DNA of 48,259 nucleotides. Source: Bacteroidota bacterium (GTDB lineage Bacteria; Bacteroidota; Bacteroidia; Bacteroidales; JACABE01). Shown here in pieces: positions 16,423 through 26,415 of this stretch. The stretch is taken from assembly GCA_013377005.1 (NCBI GenBank), contig JACABE010000031.1, positions 1 to 48,259 of the forward strand, in the 5' to 3' direction. Position numbers and translations under genes: made by a program. Below the pieces are notes generated by a model. It was not told the DNA's origin. It was given only the letters and a program-made list of their open reading frames with translations, and did not search any database. Every line of letters begins with the position of its first letter. Within the stretch, counting starts at the first letter, position 1.

Positions 16423-19400
16423 TTATTGGGCTAATGAGAATCTAATACTTATTCCTGCGTTGGTTGTTGAATTTGGGAATGAGGAAGAAATAAAAGGATT
16501 ATTAATTACTTTATCAAAGAACGCCCTTAAAGTAAATCGTTCGTTAAGCATATAATCTGCAGAAAAATTTAAAGATATAACTTGTTGTCCGGCAGAAATT
16601 TGATTGATATTTTGGTCAACTCTTCTTAAAACAGTTTTATTTGAACGAATAGAAAAATCGCATTTTAATGTAATATCACTTTTTAATAATTTTCCTATAA
16701 TAATTTCAACATCTTTAATGCGATAGCCCAAGCCAATGATAAATTCATTGCTGGTAAGTTCTGTTAATTGATTGTTTGTAAAGCTAAGTGATAAATTTCT
16801 TGATTTTTTAAATTCGATATTAGTCAACAAACTATTTACCCATGATAATTCAATTTTAATTAATGGACTAAATTGTTCACTAATAGTTACCTGATCTATT
16901 TGTTTATTAGAAACATAGTTACCCAACATGTTTTTTACAGTTTCATTCCCATTTGCATCTGGATGCGATAGAATATTGTTAGTAAAAGATCCAACACTAT
17001 AGCTTGATCGATAAGCATTTGAAATAGAAATTGTCCTGAATATTTTTTTCAATGCCTTTATTTTACTTAATCCTGTGTAATTTAAAGTCCAGTTAGGTAT
17101 TGGAACTTTTGGAAATGGAGTAAGTCCAATACCACCAGGGTCTCTTCCAGAATAAGCAGCCAAAAAAGCAGGTATTAAAACCTGTTGCGAAGTAGCACCA
17201 TATCCTTCAGGGAAAAGTTGTCCCGTTATTGAATCGGCGGTATAATGTCCATTCCAGTTAGGATTAGCATTTGCAAGACGAGTGGCAATAATTTGACGAT
17301 TATCTAAGAACTTCTGGAAAGTAGCATTTGAATAATCTGCATTATCACCACTAAACGATGTTAAAATAGTCATATATGACATACTGAAACTACCTGTTGT
17401 TGTTGGAGGTGTTGATGGAGGTATTGTTTTAGTTAAAGGATCTATTTTATAGTATTCAGTAGTATTTTCAGAATAAGTTCTATTGGCGGTAAATTCTATT
17501 TTCAAATCAGGAATAGGTTCAAAACTAGCTCGTGCATTGATACCTGTAGTAAATTTAGTTAAATATGGTTTATTACTCAATGAGTCAGTAGAAAGCCATC
17601 CATTTTTTGCAGCACTTGCTCTAATATCTTCCTGAGAACCCAAGATAAAACCAAGTCCTGGAGCATTTCTGTTCCAATCATTTCCTAAAGCCACTGGTGA
17701 TGGCATAAATCCAGGTAATAGTATTCCATTGTTTTCAGTAAAACTAATAGATGCGGTTTTAAATCCCATGATAAACTTCAATACTCCATCACCAATTTGT
17801 TTGAAGTAATTAGTTTTCTTCTTTATGCTATCATTTTCAGCGAGTGTCTCATCTTGCTTTTCATCTTGTAAATTAGCTTTACCTCTTCTATTCGGCATCA
17901 TTGGAGTACGACTTGCTGTGGGTTGACTGCTTTTATTTAAATTTTCCAAGTATTTAATTTTATTAAACAAAGAAGTCATAGCAACACTAAAATTTAATTG
18001 TTTAGAGTTATTGTTTTCGATGCTGTTACCCATTCTCTCTTGTAATGAGCGAGGAGATGCTTCCCATTTATAATCAGCACCATAGCGAGCTTGAGCTGTT
18101 AAAAAATTAAATGCAGGAATTTTATTAATTGGTACTGAATAATTGACGTTAATATTCTGACTGAATCTTTGAGGGCGTCCTAAATCAAGAATGTTACTCC
18201 AGACAGAATCTCTTTTCTCTTTAGTATCAATTCGTCCCTGAGGTTCGTCAATAGTAGCATTAGCAGTGGCAGTGTATTCAAATTGTAAAGATGCAGCGGG
18301 ATCATATTTAAAACCATAAATACGATTCCATTCAAATTTTTTATAAAAAGTAGGTTCAAGAATAATAATACCAGCACTTTTATTGCGAAGTTTGTTTTCG
18401 TTAAATTCTCGATTCATTTCTGTTCTAAACGACAACATTTTAGGTTCATAATTAAAATTAAAAGCTTTAATAAGCGAAAAGGCTTTGTATGTGCTTATAA
18501 ATTTAATTCTTTCGAAAGGTCTTACGTTTTTGGGCGTTTTTGAATAATTATAACCGAGACCTCCTCTATAAGTTTTTTTGATATCATATTCGATATCAAT
18601 ATTTCTTTTGTAAATTTCAGAATATGAGTAAGAAACGTCAAAATTTTCAATATCATAAACTCTATTTTTAGTCGAAGTTCCTGTTCTTTCTTTCCGGACA
18701 TTCATGAAATTAATATTCTTTCGGGTAGTATAATCCTGAACCAATTGTCGAATTGAATCTCGTTGATTTTCTGTTTGATAAGTAGCTAAATCATCTGCAA
18801 GTTTCACATCAGGATCTAATGGATTATATTCAGGATTACTTATTGATTTTGAATAATCATAATGCATTGGAATTTTAAGACCAACTTTTTCTGAAAAAAA
18901 CTTGCCAAGTTCTAAATTTGTAGCAATATCATAAGAAGTAATATTTTCTTTTTGCGTTTCATTTACTTTTTTCTCGAGACTACCAAATCCTGCTGTAGAG
19001 TAAGTTCCGGAAACAGCAACATCTCCCAAATCAGCAAGATTAGCTCTTATTCTAGAAGTGGCTGCCCAACCCGTACGATCGTTAAAGTCAGTTAAGCGTA
19101 ACTCATTAACCCATACTTCAGCTGATTTTGGCAGCATATCATCCATATCATTTAGATTGCGTTTTTTAGGGTTTCTTATACCAATCATTAATGTGTTAAC
19201 ATTGCTGATACTTGGTGTTCCAACAACTGTATATCTATATTTACCATCTGTTTCAACATAATAACTACTTGCAGCAGTATTTCCTGCTCGAACTAATTGA
19301 TTTCTGCGTTCTTTTACAGCAACTAATTTTTCAAGATCAAGGATCATTTCATTAGCATCTGGCCATATAGCTGATGGTTCTAAAGAAGTTGTTCCCCATG

Positions 19401-22400
19401 GGGTATAAGTAAGAGGGATTTCAACTTCGTAGTAATTTTGTGTAAAATCGGATCCAATACGGATAAAAGTATTTAAATCGCCGTATTTCAGTTCTTCATC
19501 TACTTTTGCTTTTTCAGCATGTACATACATTTTTAAGTATTTAAACTGCCTAAAGTCGAAATCTGTAGTTTTGTAAATAGCTCTTGCATCTCCATCCACC
19601 AAATTAATGACTTTCATACTTAGCGATTGTTCATTCAATTTTTGAAGATTAGTCGTTGATTGATCTTGTTCTCTGGTAATTCCTGGTGGAATTACATAGG
19701 GAACTGGTGTTCTCTTTCCATTTTCTTCAATGTTAACAGCTGATACATTAAATGTAGTCCCCGACTGATCTCCTGTAATATAATCACCAGGCGTTAATAA
19801 TTGACTATTATATTTTCTCCATTCTCCCCTAACTAAGTCAAGCGTGGCAAAACGACAAATAATAGGTTGTGAAAAGTTTTTTAAGAACATTCTCATAAAA
19901 CGTATTGATTGGAAGTTTTGTATTTTTCCAATGGTTTTGTCAGGTGTGCGAATCGGGATTTTAAACTGATACCATTTTACATTGGTTGTATTTCCATTAG
20001 GCAATCTGACACCCTGTGCAAAATTTATATCTGTAATATAGTTTTGACCAACTTCCATTTTGCCTGGTTTTAAATCAATGAGATATTGATAATAATTTTC
20101 AGACTCACTTAATGTATTGTCAGCATTAATATCTTCAACATTTGGCATTGTTGTAGCATTTGTAGGATAGCTTTCTGAACTTTGATTAGATGTTGGTGAG
20201 TTGCCATCAGGTCCATTATACTTTTTATATCTTTCAGCTACATTTGCAAATAAAGGATTTTGATCGAAATCACTACCTCTAAAGTAGTGAAAATTATCGG
20301 CGGATGGGTCAGCTATAGCGTTATTATATGCTTGAGATGAAGTTCCATATAAATTTACAATTTTTTGAATATAATTAGTGTCAAAAAATGAAATTTCATC
20401 AATAGTTTTTAATCCATCGTAACCAACGTCCTGAAATTCGCGAGACGTTGGATTATTGTCAAATGAATTTACCAAAGCCTGTAGTTTAGGCACACGACCC
20501 CAAATAGTTGTATCAACATTGGTAACAATCGCAGTTGTTGGTAGCCCATTTTCAAAACTTTTTCTGCCATCTCTCAAAATATCTTCAGAAATATCACCTA
20601 AGTTGAAATATAATTGACCTCCTGAGTGTGTTGGGTTATCTATAAAAGGGTCCATCATCCAAAATTCAATATACTCAACGTTAGTAGCTTCAAAATCTGT
20701 AGTTTCTATTTTTCGCATTATCCCGCCCCATCTTTGCTCTGGATTTTTTAAAGTACCATCAGCATTTAATCCCGAAGAAATACCTGTAATTCCATTTACG
20801 TCATAATTATAAGGGCCTCTTTCTGTGGGGTAATAAGCTAAGTTTAATACTGAGATATTAGTTGGTTGTCCATTTGGAAGTTCTTTATTCGGGAAAACTT
20901 CTGTTTCGTAAACCTCTCTTACATAAGGTAATGAGACGTCATTTTTTGAAACATTAGAAGGTTTAGTATCTGTACTATAAAATATAGGATCAATTACATA
21001 CCAAGCAAGTTTAGCACGATTGAAACCATAGGATAATCCAGTGTTTTGGGCTGCTTCTGGGAACATTTTTCCGTAAACTGGATCATTTTGAATTTGTTTT
21101 TGTGGAGTACTAGCTAAAAACCAAGTACCCATATTTTTTAAATCGATAGAAGATTTACTTCCTTCAAAATCATCTATATATGATGTTCCTGTGGATCCGA
21201 TTGCACTAGAATGACCTGGTATAAATTGTGCAAATTCTCCATAGAAATTTATTTTTGAAGGTGTTTTTGTTTGATAAAAAGGTAAAGCATCAATCATTTT
21301 TGTTAAAAACCTTGATTCTGTCTGATAAGCAATGTCAACGCCCCATATTGTATTGCTAATAGGTTCATCTCCATAATTAACTTTTTGTGTAAGTGGGCTT
21401 TGGTGAAGATTCATTATAGTGCCACCTACATTAAAATCTTTATTAAATTCGTAATTCACATGCATTCCCATCATACGCTTGGTCATGATATTAAACATGG
21501 AATTACTTTCCATTGAAACATTAATAGGAGCTCCTGAGTTTAAAATACCTTCGTTGATTATTCTCACTCTACCTAGTGTATAGTCAACAGTATAATCAAC
21601 ATTTTCAGTAAGAGGAATTCCTCCTGAGGTAACTTTTACCGAACCTTGAGGAATGTTAAATCCACCCAATGAAATTTCTGAACCGGAGGCTGATTTGTAA
21701 AACCCTTCAAGTAAAAACTTATTTTTGTCAGGATATTGTTGTGCTTCGGTTTTCGTTAATGTGTATAAGGAATCGAAACAATGCTTATCTGCATATTCTT
21801 TGTCGTTCAATATGTTTCTTAAATCTTTTCCGAAAGGCTCAATTAATGGAAAATAAATTCTTCCGTTATTGGCTTGAACAGTTCCTCCTGCAGTAGCAGC
21901 ATTATCAATAAAATCAAAAACTCCATCAGGAGTAGGATTCATTTGTGCATCCAGCGTATCAAGATGTAGTAATCTGATTAATGGAATCCCTTTCTTTGGC
22001 CCATCGTTAAAAAATCCTGTAGGAACGCCACCTTTATCTCCTGAATATAAAATATTTAATCTAAAATCTTGTTTGTTAACCTGATAAGCTCCTAACGAAT
22101 ACACATTTTTCATCATTAACTTCCATAATGAACCATGAGTATTAAGAGTAGTGCTTTTTAGTAATTTTACAATTAACGCTTTAGGATCGCTGATTCCCTG
22201 ATCGGAAAATTCACCAACCTGATAAATTGTTGTATCACCGATAATGGTATACTGATAGGCTATTGCTAATACCTGATCTGCATTTAGAGCTGAGTTAAGC
22301 GAAATGAAACCTAATTTGCTATTGAAATAATATTCGGTAGGAGCTAATTTTTTTGCACTTTCTACTTTTTCAAAGTCTTGTCCTGAATTATATCCTAAAA

Positions 22401-23667
22401 CAGGCCCTTTTAAATAATCACTTACGGTATTAATATTTCTTACCTTAGCAGTATCCGTTAATATTGAAGTGAGATTATTTGAATTGTTTGAAGGTAAAAC
22501 TTTACCAGCGCTTCCACTTACAATATTGGAGTTTGAAGGGTTGTTTTCTCCTAAATCAGTGAATGCTACAATATTTCTATTATTAGTTGTTGGTGCTCCT
22601 ATATTAGTACGCCAAACTTCAATTTTTGTGATATTAATATTAGATCCAATAATCGGTAAAGACGAAAGTGCGTTATTATAATGATCCCTGAAATAGTGTG
22701 CTATAAAAAAATGTTTATTTTCTTCGTATTGGTCGGCTTTAAATTTAAAAGTATTGGTTTCGGCACCACCCTGAACTGTAATATTTTTTGTTTCTGATTT
22801 TTGTTCCGAAAAAACGCCTGTAACAGTTGTCCTTCCAAACTTTAGTTTGGTTTTTACCCCAAACAAACTTTGACTCCCTTGTATTAAGGTTGTGTTCAAT
22901 GGTAGATTTACATCTCCTGCTTCTAATAATTGAAGTATTTCATCTTCTTTGCCTTCATAACGTAATTTAAGCTTGTTTTCAAAAGAAAACATTGACTCGG
23001 TATTATAATTAGTCTTAAATTCAATCTTATCACCAATTTTGGCAATAACACTCATTTGAATTTTCTCCTGAAAATCAAAATTAGTTGTACTTCGCTGATT
23101 TATATCAATTGAAGGATCATCACGTTTATTACCGATAACAGAAAATATAAGTTCTGCAGAACCTTGAGGACGAATATCAATAGTGTTACTCCCAAATATT
23201 TTTTCAAAAATTTCGCTACCAACTTTTAATTGTGGGATTAAACCACCACCACGATTCCCTGCATTGGCTGCTTTTGATCTTTCTCGCCAATAATTTTGCA
23301 ATGATTGATCAATATCATATTGTTGATATTCTTCAAAACTCATATTATTGGGCGTTTTATAATCCAAATCGCCCATTTTACTGTTAAAATTATATTCATT
23401 TGTGCTTGGATCATAAATGATTGAATCCTTCACATTAGAAGGATCTTTCATATACATCGGGTGATTAGACTGATTTCCAGTAAAAGGATAAGATTGATTG
23501 GGGATAGGGTAATGCAAACTATCAGGGGGATTTACTGTAATATTCTCAGGGTAATATCTGAGAGAATTAGCACCTACAGGTCTGCCACTTAACATTGGCA
23601 CCTGAAAGATGAAAGCAGTAAAAGTAGTAACAAACAGTAAACTAATTATATATTTTAATATCCGCAC
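16423..23667 (-). CDS. sprA: SprA (SovA) outer-membrane translocon of the type IX secretion system
   Basis: Giant beta-barrel channel (2414 residues) through which folded T9SS cargo crosses the outer membrane. Length, position between ruvA and gcvH, and family segments such as GSAELIFSVIGNKRDDPSI, YIDDFEGSKS and the repeated aromatic/Asn-rich barrel strands identify it; Flavobacterium johnsoniae SprA is about 2400 residues. The N-terminus has a hydrophobic signal sequence (about residues 4-22). The start is GTG at 23667: the in-frame codon immediately upstream is TAG, and the next internal Met would cut into the signal peptide. Its likely cargo in this window are the proteins at 29142, 30513 and 42508. 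Confidence 0.96.
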   Translation of the reverse strand: MRILKYIISLLFVTTFTAFIFQVPMLSGRPVGANSLRYYPENITVNPPDSLHYPIPNQSYPFTGNQSNHPMYMKDPSNVKDSIIYDPSTNEYNFNSKMGDLDYKTPNNMSFEEYQQYDIDQSLQNYWRERSKAANAGNRGGGLIPQLKVGSEIFEKIFGSNTIDIRPQGSAELIFSVIGNKRDDPSIDINQRSTTNFDFQEKIQMSVIAKIGDKIEFKTNYNTESMFSFENKLKLRYEGKEDEILQLLEAGDVNLPLNTTLIQGSQSLFGVKTKLKFGRTTVTGVFSEQKSETKNITVQGGAETNTFKFKADQYEENKHFFIAHYFRDHYNNALSSLPIIGSNINITKIEVWRTNIGAPTTNNRNIVAFTDLGENNPSNSNIVSGSAGKVLPSNNSNNLTSILTDTAKVRNINTVSDYLKGPVLGYNSGQDFEKVESAKKLAPTEYYFNSKLGFISLNSALNADQVLAIAYQYTIIGDTTIYQVGEFSDQGISDPKALIVKLLKSTTLNTHGSLWKLMMKNVYSLGAYQVNKQDFRLNILYSGDKGGVPTGFFNDGPKKGIPLIRLLHLDTLDAQMNPTPDGVFDFIDNAATAGGTVQANNGRIYFPLIEPFGKDLRNILNDKEYADKHCFDSLYTLTKTEAQQYPDKNKFLLEGFYKSASGSEISLGGFNIPQGSVKVTSGGIPLTENVDYTVDYTLGRVRIINEGILNSGAPINVSMESNSMFNIMTKRMMGMHVNYEFNKDFNVGGTIMNLHQSPLTQKVNYGDEPISNTIWGVDIAYQTESRFLTKMIDALPFYQTKTPSKINFYGEFAQFIPGHSSAIGSTGTSYIDDFEGSKSSIDLKNMGTWFLASTPQKQIQNDPVYGKMFPEAAQNTGLSYGFNRAKLAWYVIDPIFYSTDTKPSNVSKNDVSLPYVREVYETEVFPNKELPNGQPTNISVLNLAYYPTERGPYNYDVNGITGISSGLNADGTLKNPEQRWGGIMRKIETTDFEATNVEYIEFWMMDPFIDNPTHSGGQLYFNLGDISEDILRDGRKSFENGLPTTAIVTNVDTTIWGRVPKLQALVNSFDNNPTSREFQDVGYDGLKTIDEISFFDTNYIQKIVNLYGTSSQAYNNAIADPSADNFHYFRGSDFDQNPLFANVAERYKKYNGPDGNSPTSNQSSESYPTNATTMPNVEDINADNTLSESENYYQYLIDLKPGKMEVGQNYITDINFAQGVRLPNGNTTNVKWYQFKIPIRTPDKTIGKIQNFQSIRFMRMFLKNFSQPIICRFATLDLVRGEWRKYNSQLLTPGDYITGDQSGTTFNVSAVNIEENGKRTPVPYVIPPGITREQDQSTTNLQKLNEQSLSMKVINLVDGDARAIYKTTDFDFRQFKYLKMYVHAEKAKVDEELKYGDLNTFIRIGSDFTQNYYEVEIPLTYTPWGTTSLEPSAIWPDANEMILDLEKLVAVKERRNQLVRAGNTAASSYYVETDGKYRYTVVGTPSISNVNTLMIGIRNPKKRNLNDMDDMLPKSAEVWVNELRLTDFNDRTGWAATSRIRANLADLGDVAVSGTYSTAGFGSLEKKVNETQKENITSYDIATNLELGKFFSEKVGLKIPMHYDYSKSISNPEYNPLDPDVKLADDLATYQTENQRDSIRQLVQDYTTRKNINFMNVRKERTGTSTKNRVYDIENFDVSYSYSEIYKRNIDIEYDIKKTYRGGLGYNYSKTPKNVRPFERIKFISTYKAFSLIKAFNFNYEPKMLSFRTEMNREFNENKLRNKSAGIIILEPTFYKKFEWNRIYGFKYDPAASLQFEYTATANATIDEPQGRIDTKEKRDSVWSNILDLGRPQRFSQNINVNYSVPINKIPAFNFLTAQARYGADYKWEASPRSLQERMGNSIENNNSKQLNFSVAMTSLFNKIKYLENLNKSSQPTASRTPMMPNRRGKANLQDEKQDETLAENDSIKKKTNYFKQIGDGVLKFIMGFKTASISFTENNGILLPGFMPSPVALGNDWNRNAPGLGFILGSQEDIRASAAKNGWLSTDSLSNKPYLTKFTTGINARASFEPIPDLKIEFTANRTYSENTTEYYKIDPLTKTIPPSTPPTTTGSFSMSYMTILTSFSGDNADYSNATFQKFLDNRQIIATRLANANPNWNGHYTADSITGQLFPEGYGATSQQVLIPAFLAAYSGRDPGGIGLTPFPKVPIPNWTLNYTGLSKIKALKKIFRTISISNAYRSSYSVGSFTNNILSHPDANGNETVKNMLGNYVSNKQIDQVTISEQFSPLIKIELSWVNSLLTNIEFKKSRNLSLSFTNNQLTELTSNEFIIGLGYRIKDVEIIIGKLLKSDITLKCDFSIRSNKTVLRRVDQNINQISAGQQVISLNFSADYMLNERFTLRAFFDKVINNPFISSSFPNSTTNAGISIRFSLAQ

Positions 23668-23725
23668 CTAAATTTCTTAGTTTTGTATAGTAAACGAGTA
23701 AAATATTATTTTACAAGCAACCTAT

Positions 23726-24310
23726 TTATAAATTTTTTAAAGCACTCTTAATTAATTGTTCTACAGTAATATTTGTTGGTTCAGAACGTATAATTTTATC
23801 CAGCATTTTCTCAACTAGATTTTTATTAAAGCCAAGCATAATTAAAGCAGATAACGCTTCTTCTCTTTTTGTATTGTGTTCAACAAATAAAATTTCTTTA
23901 TCTCCACCCAATTTTCCCAATTTATCTTTTAAATCAAGTATTATTCGCTGAGCTGTTTTAGTCCCAATACCTTTAATAGATTGTAAAACAGATACATTAT
24001 TTGCTATAATAGCTTGAAAAATTTCTTCAGGAGATAATGATGAAAGCATCATACGAGCTGTATTGGCACCAACTCCCGACACACTTATTAAATGGCGAAA
24101 TAAGGTTCTTTCTTCCTTATCTGCAAAGCCATACAGCGTATGTGCATCTTCTTTTATAGCTAAATGTGTGTATAATTTACATTTCTCTTCATCTTTTATT
24201 TTAGAAAAAGTATGTAGTGATATGTTGATCATATAACCTATTCCATTACAATCAATAATGGCATAGGTAGGTGTTTTTTCATATAATTTACCCTCAAAAT
24301 ATGAATACAT
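23726..24310 (-). CDS. ruvA: Holliday junction branch migration protein RuvA
   Basis: DNA-binding subunit of the RuvAB branch-migration motor. It has the N-terminal OB-fold (MYSYFEGKLYEKTPTYAIID), two helix-hairpin-helix motifs (LISVSGVGANTARMMLS and LQSIKGIGTKTAQRIIL) and a C-terminal domain III that contacts RuvB (about 145-194). The 194 residues are standard. It is first in the ruvA-sprA-gcvH series, 58 bases upstream of sprA. Confidence 0.97.
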   Translation of the reverse strand: MYSYFEGKLYEKTPTYAIIDCNGIGYMINISLHTFSKIKDEEKCKLYTHLAIKEDAHTLYGFADKEERTLFRHLISVSGVGANTARMMLSSLSPEEIFQAIIANNVSVLQSIKGIGTKTAQRIILDLKDKLGKLGGDKEILFVEHNTKREEALSALIMLGFNKNLVEKMLDKIIRSEPTNITVEQLIKSALKNL

Positions 24311-24358
24311 ATCGAGATTTTAGTTGTTAAATATTCTTCCCCAAAAAATAGAAGTATG

Positions 24359-24366
24359 CAAAAATA
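24359..24366 (-). promoter_or_regulatory. Promoter -7 element of ruvA
   Basis: Minus-strand TATTTTTG matches TAnnTTTG and lies about 50 bases before the ruvA ATG. A -33 element is not evident. It may drive ruvA-sprA-gcvH. Confidence 0.45.
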
Positions 24367-24451
24367 CAAATTTTGTATTAAAATAATGATGTGTTTTTGA
24401 AAATGTGTAGAAAAGTGTAATAAAATATATAAATTATTAATTTATATGGAG

Positions 24452-24524
<73 letters not shown>

Positions 24525-24528
24525 TTGT

Positions 24529-24555
24529 AAAAAAAGACCAAAAAAGGATGGTCTT
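24529..24555 (-). terminator. Terminator-like hairpin between tRNA-Pro and tRNA-Thr
   Basis: On the minus strand AAGACCA (24555-24549) pairs with TGGTCTT (24540-24534) around eight bases and is followed by five more T's. It has the form of an intrinsic terminator but lies inside the tRNA cluster, with no room for a separate promoter before tRNA-Thr. It may act as an attenuator or a processing site. Confidence 0.5.
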
Positions 24556-24563
24556 ATTTCTTG

Positions 24564-24636
24564 TCGGGATGAGAAGATTCGAACTTCCGACCCCCACGTC
24601 CCGAACGTGGTACGCTACCAACTGCGCTACATCCCG
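24564..24636 (-). tRNA. tRNA-Pro (anticodon CGG)
   Basis: A 73-base cloverleaf. The acceptor stem is CGGGATG/CATCCCG; the anticodon stem CCACG/CGTGG encloses TTCGGGA, anticodon CGG; the T loop is TTCGAAT. The discriminator is A73 and CCA is not encoded. Middle gene of the Lys-Pro-Thr cluster. Confidence 0.95.
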
Positions 24637-24662
24637 AAACTTTATTTTATAAATTTATTATG

Positions 24663-24735
24663 TCTCCCCGGCGGGATTCGAACCCACGACCCATTGATTA
24701 AGAGTCAATTGCTCTACCAGCTGAGCTACGGAGAG
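24663..24735 (-). tRNA. tRNA-Lys (anticodon CTT)
   Basis: A 73-base cloverleaf. The acceptor stem is CTCTCCG/CGGGGAG with one T-G pair; the anticodon stem ATTGA/TCAAT encloses CTCTTAA, anticodon CTT; the T arm contains GGTTCGAATCC. The discriminator is A73 and CCA is not encoded. First gene of the cluster. Confidence 0.94.
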
Positions 24736-24736
24736 T

Positions 24737-24752
24737 CCTTTTTCTAAAAAGG
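24737..24752. repeat. Short hairpin in the leader of the tRNA cluster
   Basis: CCTTTTT (24737-24743) and AAAAAGG (24746-24752) pair perfectly around two bases. It lies between the promoter and the 5' end of tRNA-Lys and may form in the precursor. Confidence 0.35.
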
Positions 24753-24756
24753 ATTG

Positions 24757-24764
24757 CAAAAATA
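24757..24764 (-). promoter_or_regulatory. Promoter -7 element of the Lys-Pro-Thr tRNA cluster
   Basis: Minus-strand TATTTTTG followed by C matches TAnnTTTG, 22 bases before tRNA-Lys. No well-spaced -33 element was found. Confidence 0.45.
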
Positions 24765-24842
24765 TAAAAACTTTATTTGATTCTGTATTTTTTTTGCAAA
24801 TACTTTTTGTTACACAATATTAATTATAATGATAGTGTAAAA

Positions 24843-26111
24843 TTATTTTGAATAAAAATCTATCATCCATTGGATTGCTCTTTTACAAACAGGACAAAAT
24901 AAATTTGCATGGGCCGATTTCATTGTACAATCTATAAATGGTCGGTAAACGCCTTTGCTAATATAACCGCCACCTTCATAAACACCTGTTATTTTATTAT
25001 TTTCATTCACAGCTGGAGTTGGAACAGGTGTATTCTTGTCAAGCATATTTTTCCATTTACTTTCAAAATTCACCAAAGTGGTGATATTGGGTTCCCAGGG
25101 TTCTATTGTTAAGGGATAAAAATCTTCAACACTTACTTCGGAAGTGTAATATTCATCTGCCAAACCCGCAAATGCATGTCCGAATTCATGTTGTAATAAA
25201 AATTCGGATTGAGCATTACCAGCGGCTGCGGTGCAATAAAAATTATAAATACCGCCACCACCGTATTTTTTCGTATTACACATAATAATAATTTGATCAT
25301 AAGCCACATTGGATAATTGATCGTGCAATGTTTTGTTTTCTAACGTCATCAAATAACGGTCGGAATTAATTGTATTAAAGCTTGTACCTAATATGGTTTT
25401 TGCAACAAAAGTATCAACAGGATTTGTAATACCTGATTCAGCAGATATTGCAGCATCTCCCCAAATATTTATTTTGTCGATATTTTTATCAAAGGGTTTA
25501 GATTTTAATAGGTAATCTTTAAAATTCTCAAAATCTTTCTTCATCTTCTCAATATCTTTTTTTGTATAACCATCGGCTATAATTGCAATATCTAATTTTT
25601 GAGTTACATCTCCTGAATAATGAAGTGGGATTATTTCATTTGAACTTTTCTTAGGTTTCAAAATAAATTCGTTTTTAGTGTCAATTACCTGTGATGCTAT
25701 ATTTTGCCATTTACTTAGCGAATCACGACTTTGAAAAACTACATTAATAACTTTTTTTGGAAAAGGAATCAACATGGTTTCCGAAAAATTTCCACAACTC
25801 CCTTTTCCTTCTGCAGTTGTTCGCCATTCAGCAAAAAGAGTAGAATAAGCCCTTGAATAAATTAATTTACCAGAAAGCGTATCATAAACCATAATCCTGA
25901 ATTTTCCATAGTCAAAAGTATCAACCAGATTTATTTTAGACCCTGCCCATATATCTTTCTCAATTAACTCGTCAGGACGGTAATACTCATGTTCATAATT
26001 GCCTGAGTGAAAATAATCTATCCTCAATGTTTTGTTTTCAAAATAGTTGTCAAACTGAGAATATCCTTTTAATGAAATGAATAATAATAAAATAAATAAT
26101 ATTTTTTTCAT
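24843..26111 (-). CDS. M64-family (IgA peptidase-like) zinc metallopeptidase, secreted
   Basis: A 422-residue protein with a signal peptide (residues 1-18) and an N-terminal beta-rich M64 domain (about 20-140). The catalytic domain contains LDIAIIADGYT (about residue 170) and the zinc motif HEFGHAFAGLADEYY, an HEXXH with a downstream Asp as in family M64, whose type member cleaves IgA. A C-terminal CPVCKRAI segment gives paired cysteines. There is no T9SS sorting domain, so it is probably periplasmic or exported another way. The physiological substrate cannot be told. It is divergent from tnaA. Confidence 0.9.
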   Translation of the reverse strand: MKKILFILLLFISLKGYSQFDNYFENKTLRIDYFHSGNYEHEYYRPDELIEKDIWAGSKINLVDTFDYGKFRIMVYDTLSGKLIYSRAYSTLFAEWRTTAEGKGSCGNFSETMLIPFPKKVINVVFQSRDSLSKWQNIASQVIDTKNEFILKPKKSSNEIIPLHYSGDVTQKLDIAIIADGYTKKDIEKMKKDFENFKDYLLKSKPFDKNIDKINIWGDAAISAESGITNPVDTFVAKTILGTSFNTINSDRYLMTLENKTLHDQLSNVAYDQIIIMCNTKKYGGGGIYNFYCTAAAGNAQSEFLLQHEFGHAFAGLADEYYTSEVSVEDFYPLTIEPWEPNITTLVNFESKWKNMLDKNTPVPTPAVNENNKITGVYEGGGYISKGVYRPFIDCTMKSAHANLFCPVCKRAIQWMIDFYSK

Positions 26112-26272
26112 TTTATATATTTTTAAGTTTTAATAAGAGAAAAGTTCTAAACTTCAGGTAAAAAAGAGTAATCATCATAAATTACTAAATTTCTACATCT
26201 TATGAAATTTAAGCTAAATATCTTATCTGGATTTTATGAACTATTAATTCTGCGAAAATAAGTGATTTTTAT

Positions 26273-26280
26273 CAAAAATA
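26273..26280 (-). promoter_or_regulatory. Promoter -7 element for the M64 peptidase
   Basis: Minus-strand TATTTTTG matches TAnnTTTG. A second candidate, TATTTTCG at 26253-26260 (one mismatch), is closer to the gene; both leave a leader of 130-150 bases. Confidence 0.35.
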
Positions 26281-26284
26281 GTGT

Positions 26285-26311
26285 TTTGTATTGATAATTT
26301 ATTTATTTTTG
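26285..26311 (+). promoter_or_regulatory. Promoter of tnaA
   Basis: TATTTTTG (26304-26311) matches TAnnTTTG, with TTTG (26285-26288) 15 bases upstream, slightly close. The predicted start near 26318 leaves a long leader of about 155 bases. Confidence 0.45.
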
Positions 26312-26334
26312 TAAACATTAATAATTCTATCTTT

Positions 26335-26415
26335 ATGTATAGTATAGATTCAATCCATCAACCTAAAAAGCAATGCTTTTTAAACATCAAGAACAGAGAT
26401 TGTTTTGTTCTGTAA
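26335..26415 (+). CDS. Possible 26-codon leader peptide upstream of tnaA
   Basis: An ATG-to-TAA frame of 26 codons lies wholly inside the predicted tnaA leader and ends 60 bases before tnaA. The N-terminus reads MYSIDSIHQP and the C-terminus NRDCFVL. It spans two hairpins: AAAAAGC/GCTTTTT (26365-26381) and AGAACA/TGTTCT (26390-26411). E. coli tna is controlled by the TnaC peptide, whose Trp is essential; this frame has no Trp, so a TnaC-like mechanism is not supported. It may be chance. Confidence 0.25.
   Translation: MYSIDSIHQPKKQCFLNIKNRDCFVL

Noticed and set aside
19058-19261. Open frame antisense to sprA, with similar ones at 21669 and 22469
   Set aside because: Short shadow frames within a long gene of low GC, with no start signal or recognisable protein features.
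26335-26415. TnaC-type tryptophan-sensing leader peptide
   Set aside because: The small frame has no Trp codon and lacks the TnaC residue pattern; retained only as a possible leader of unknown type.
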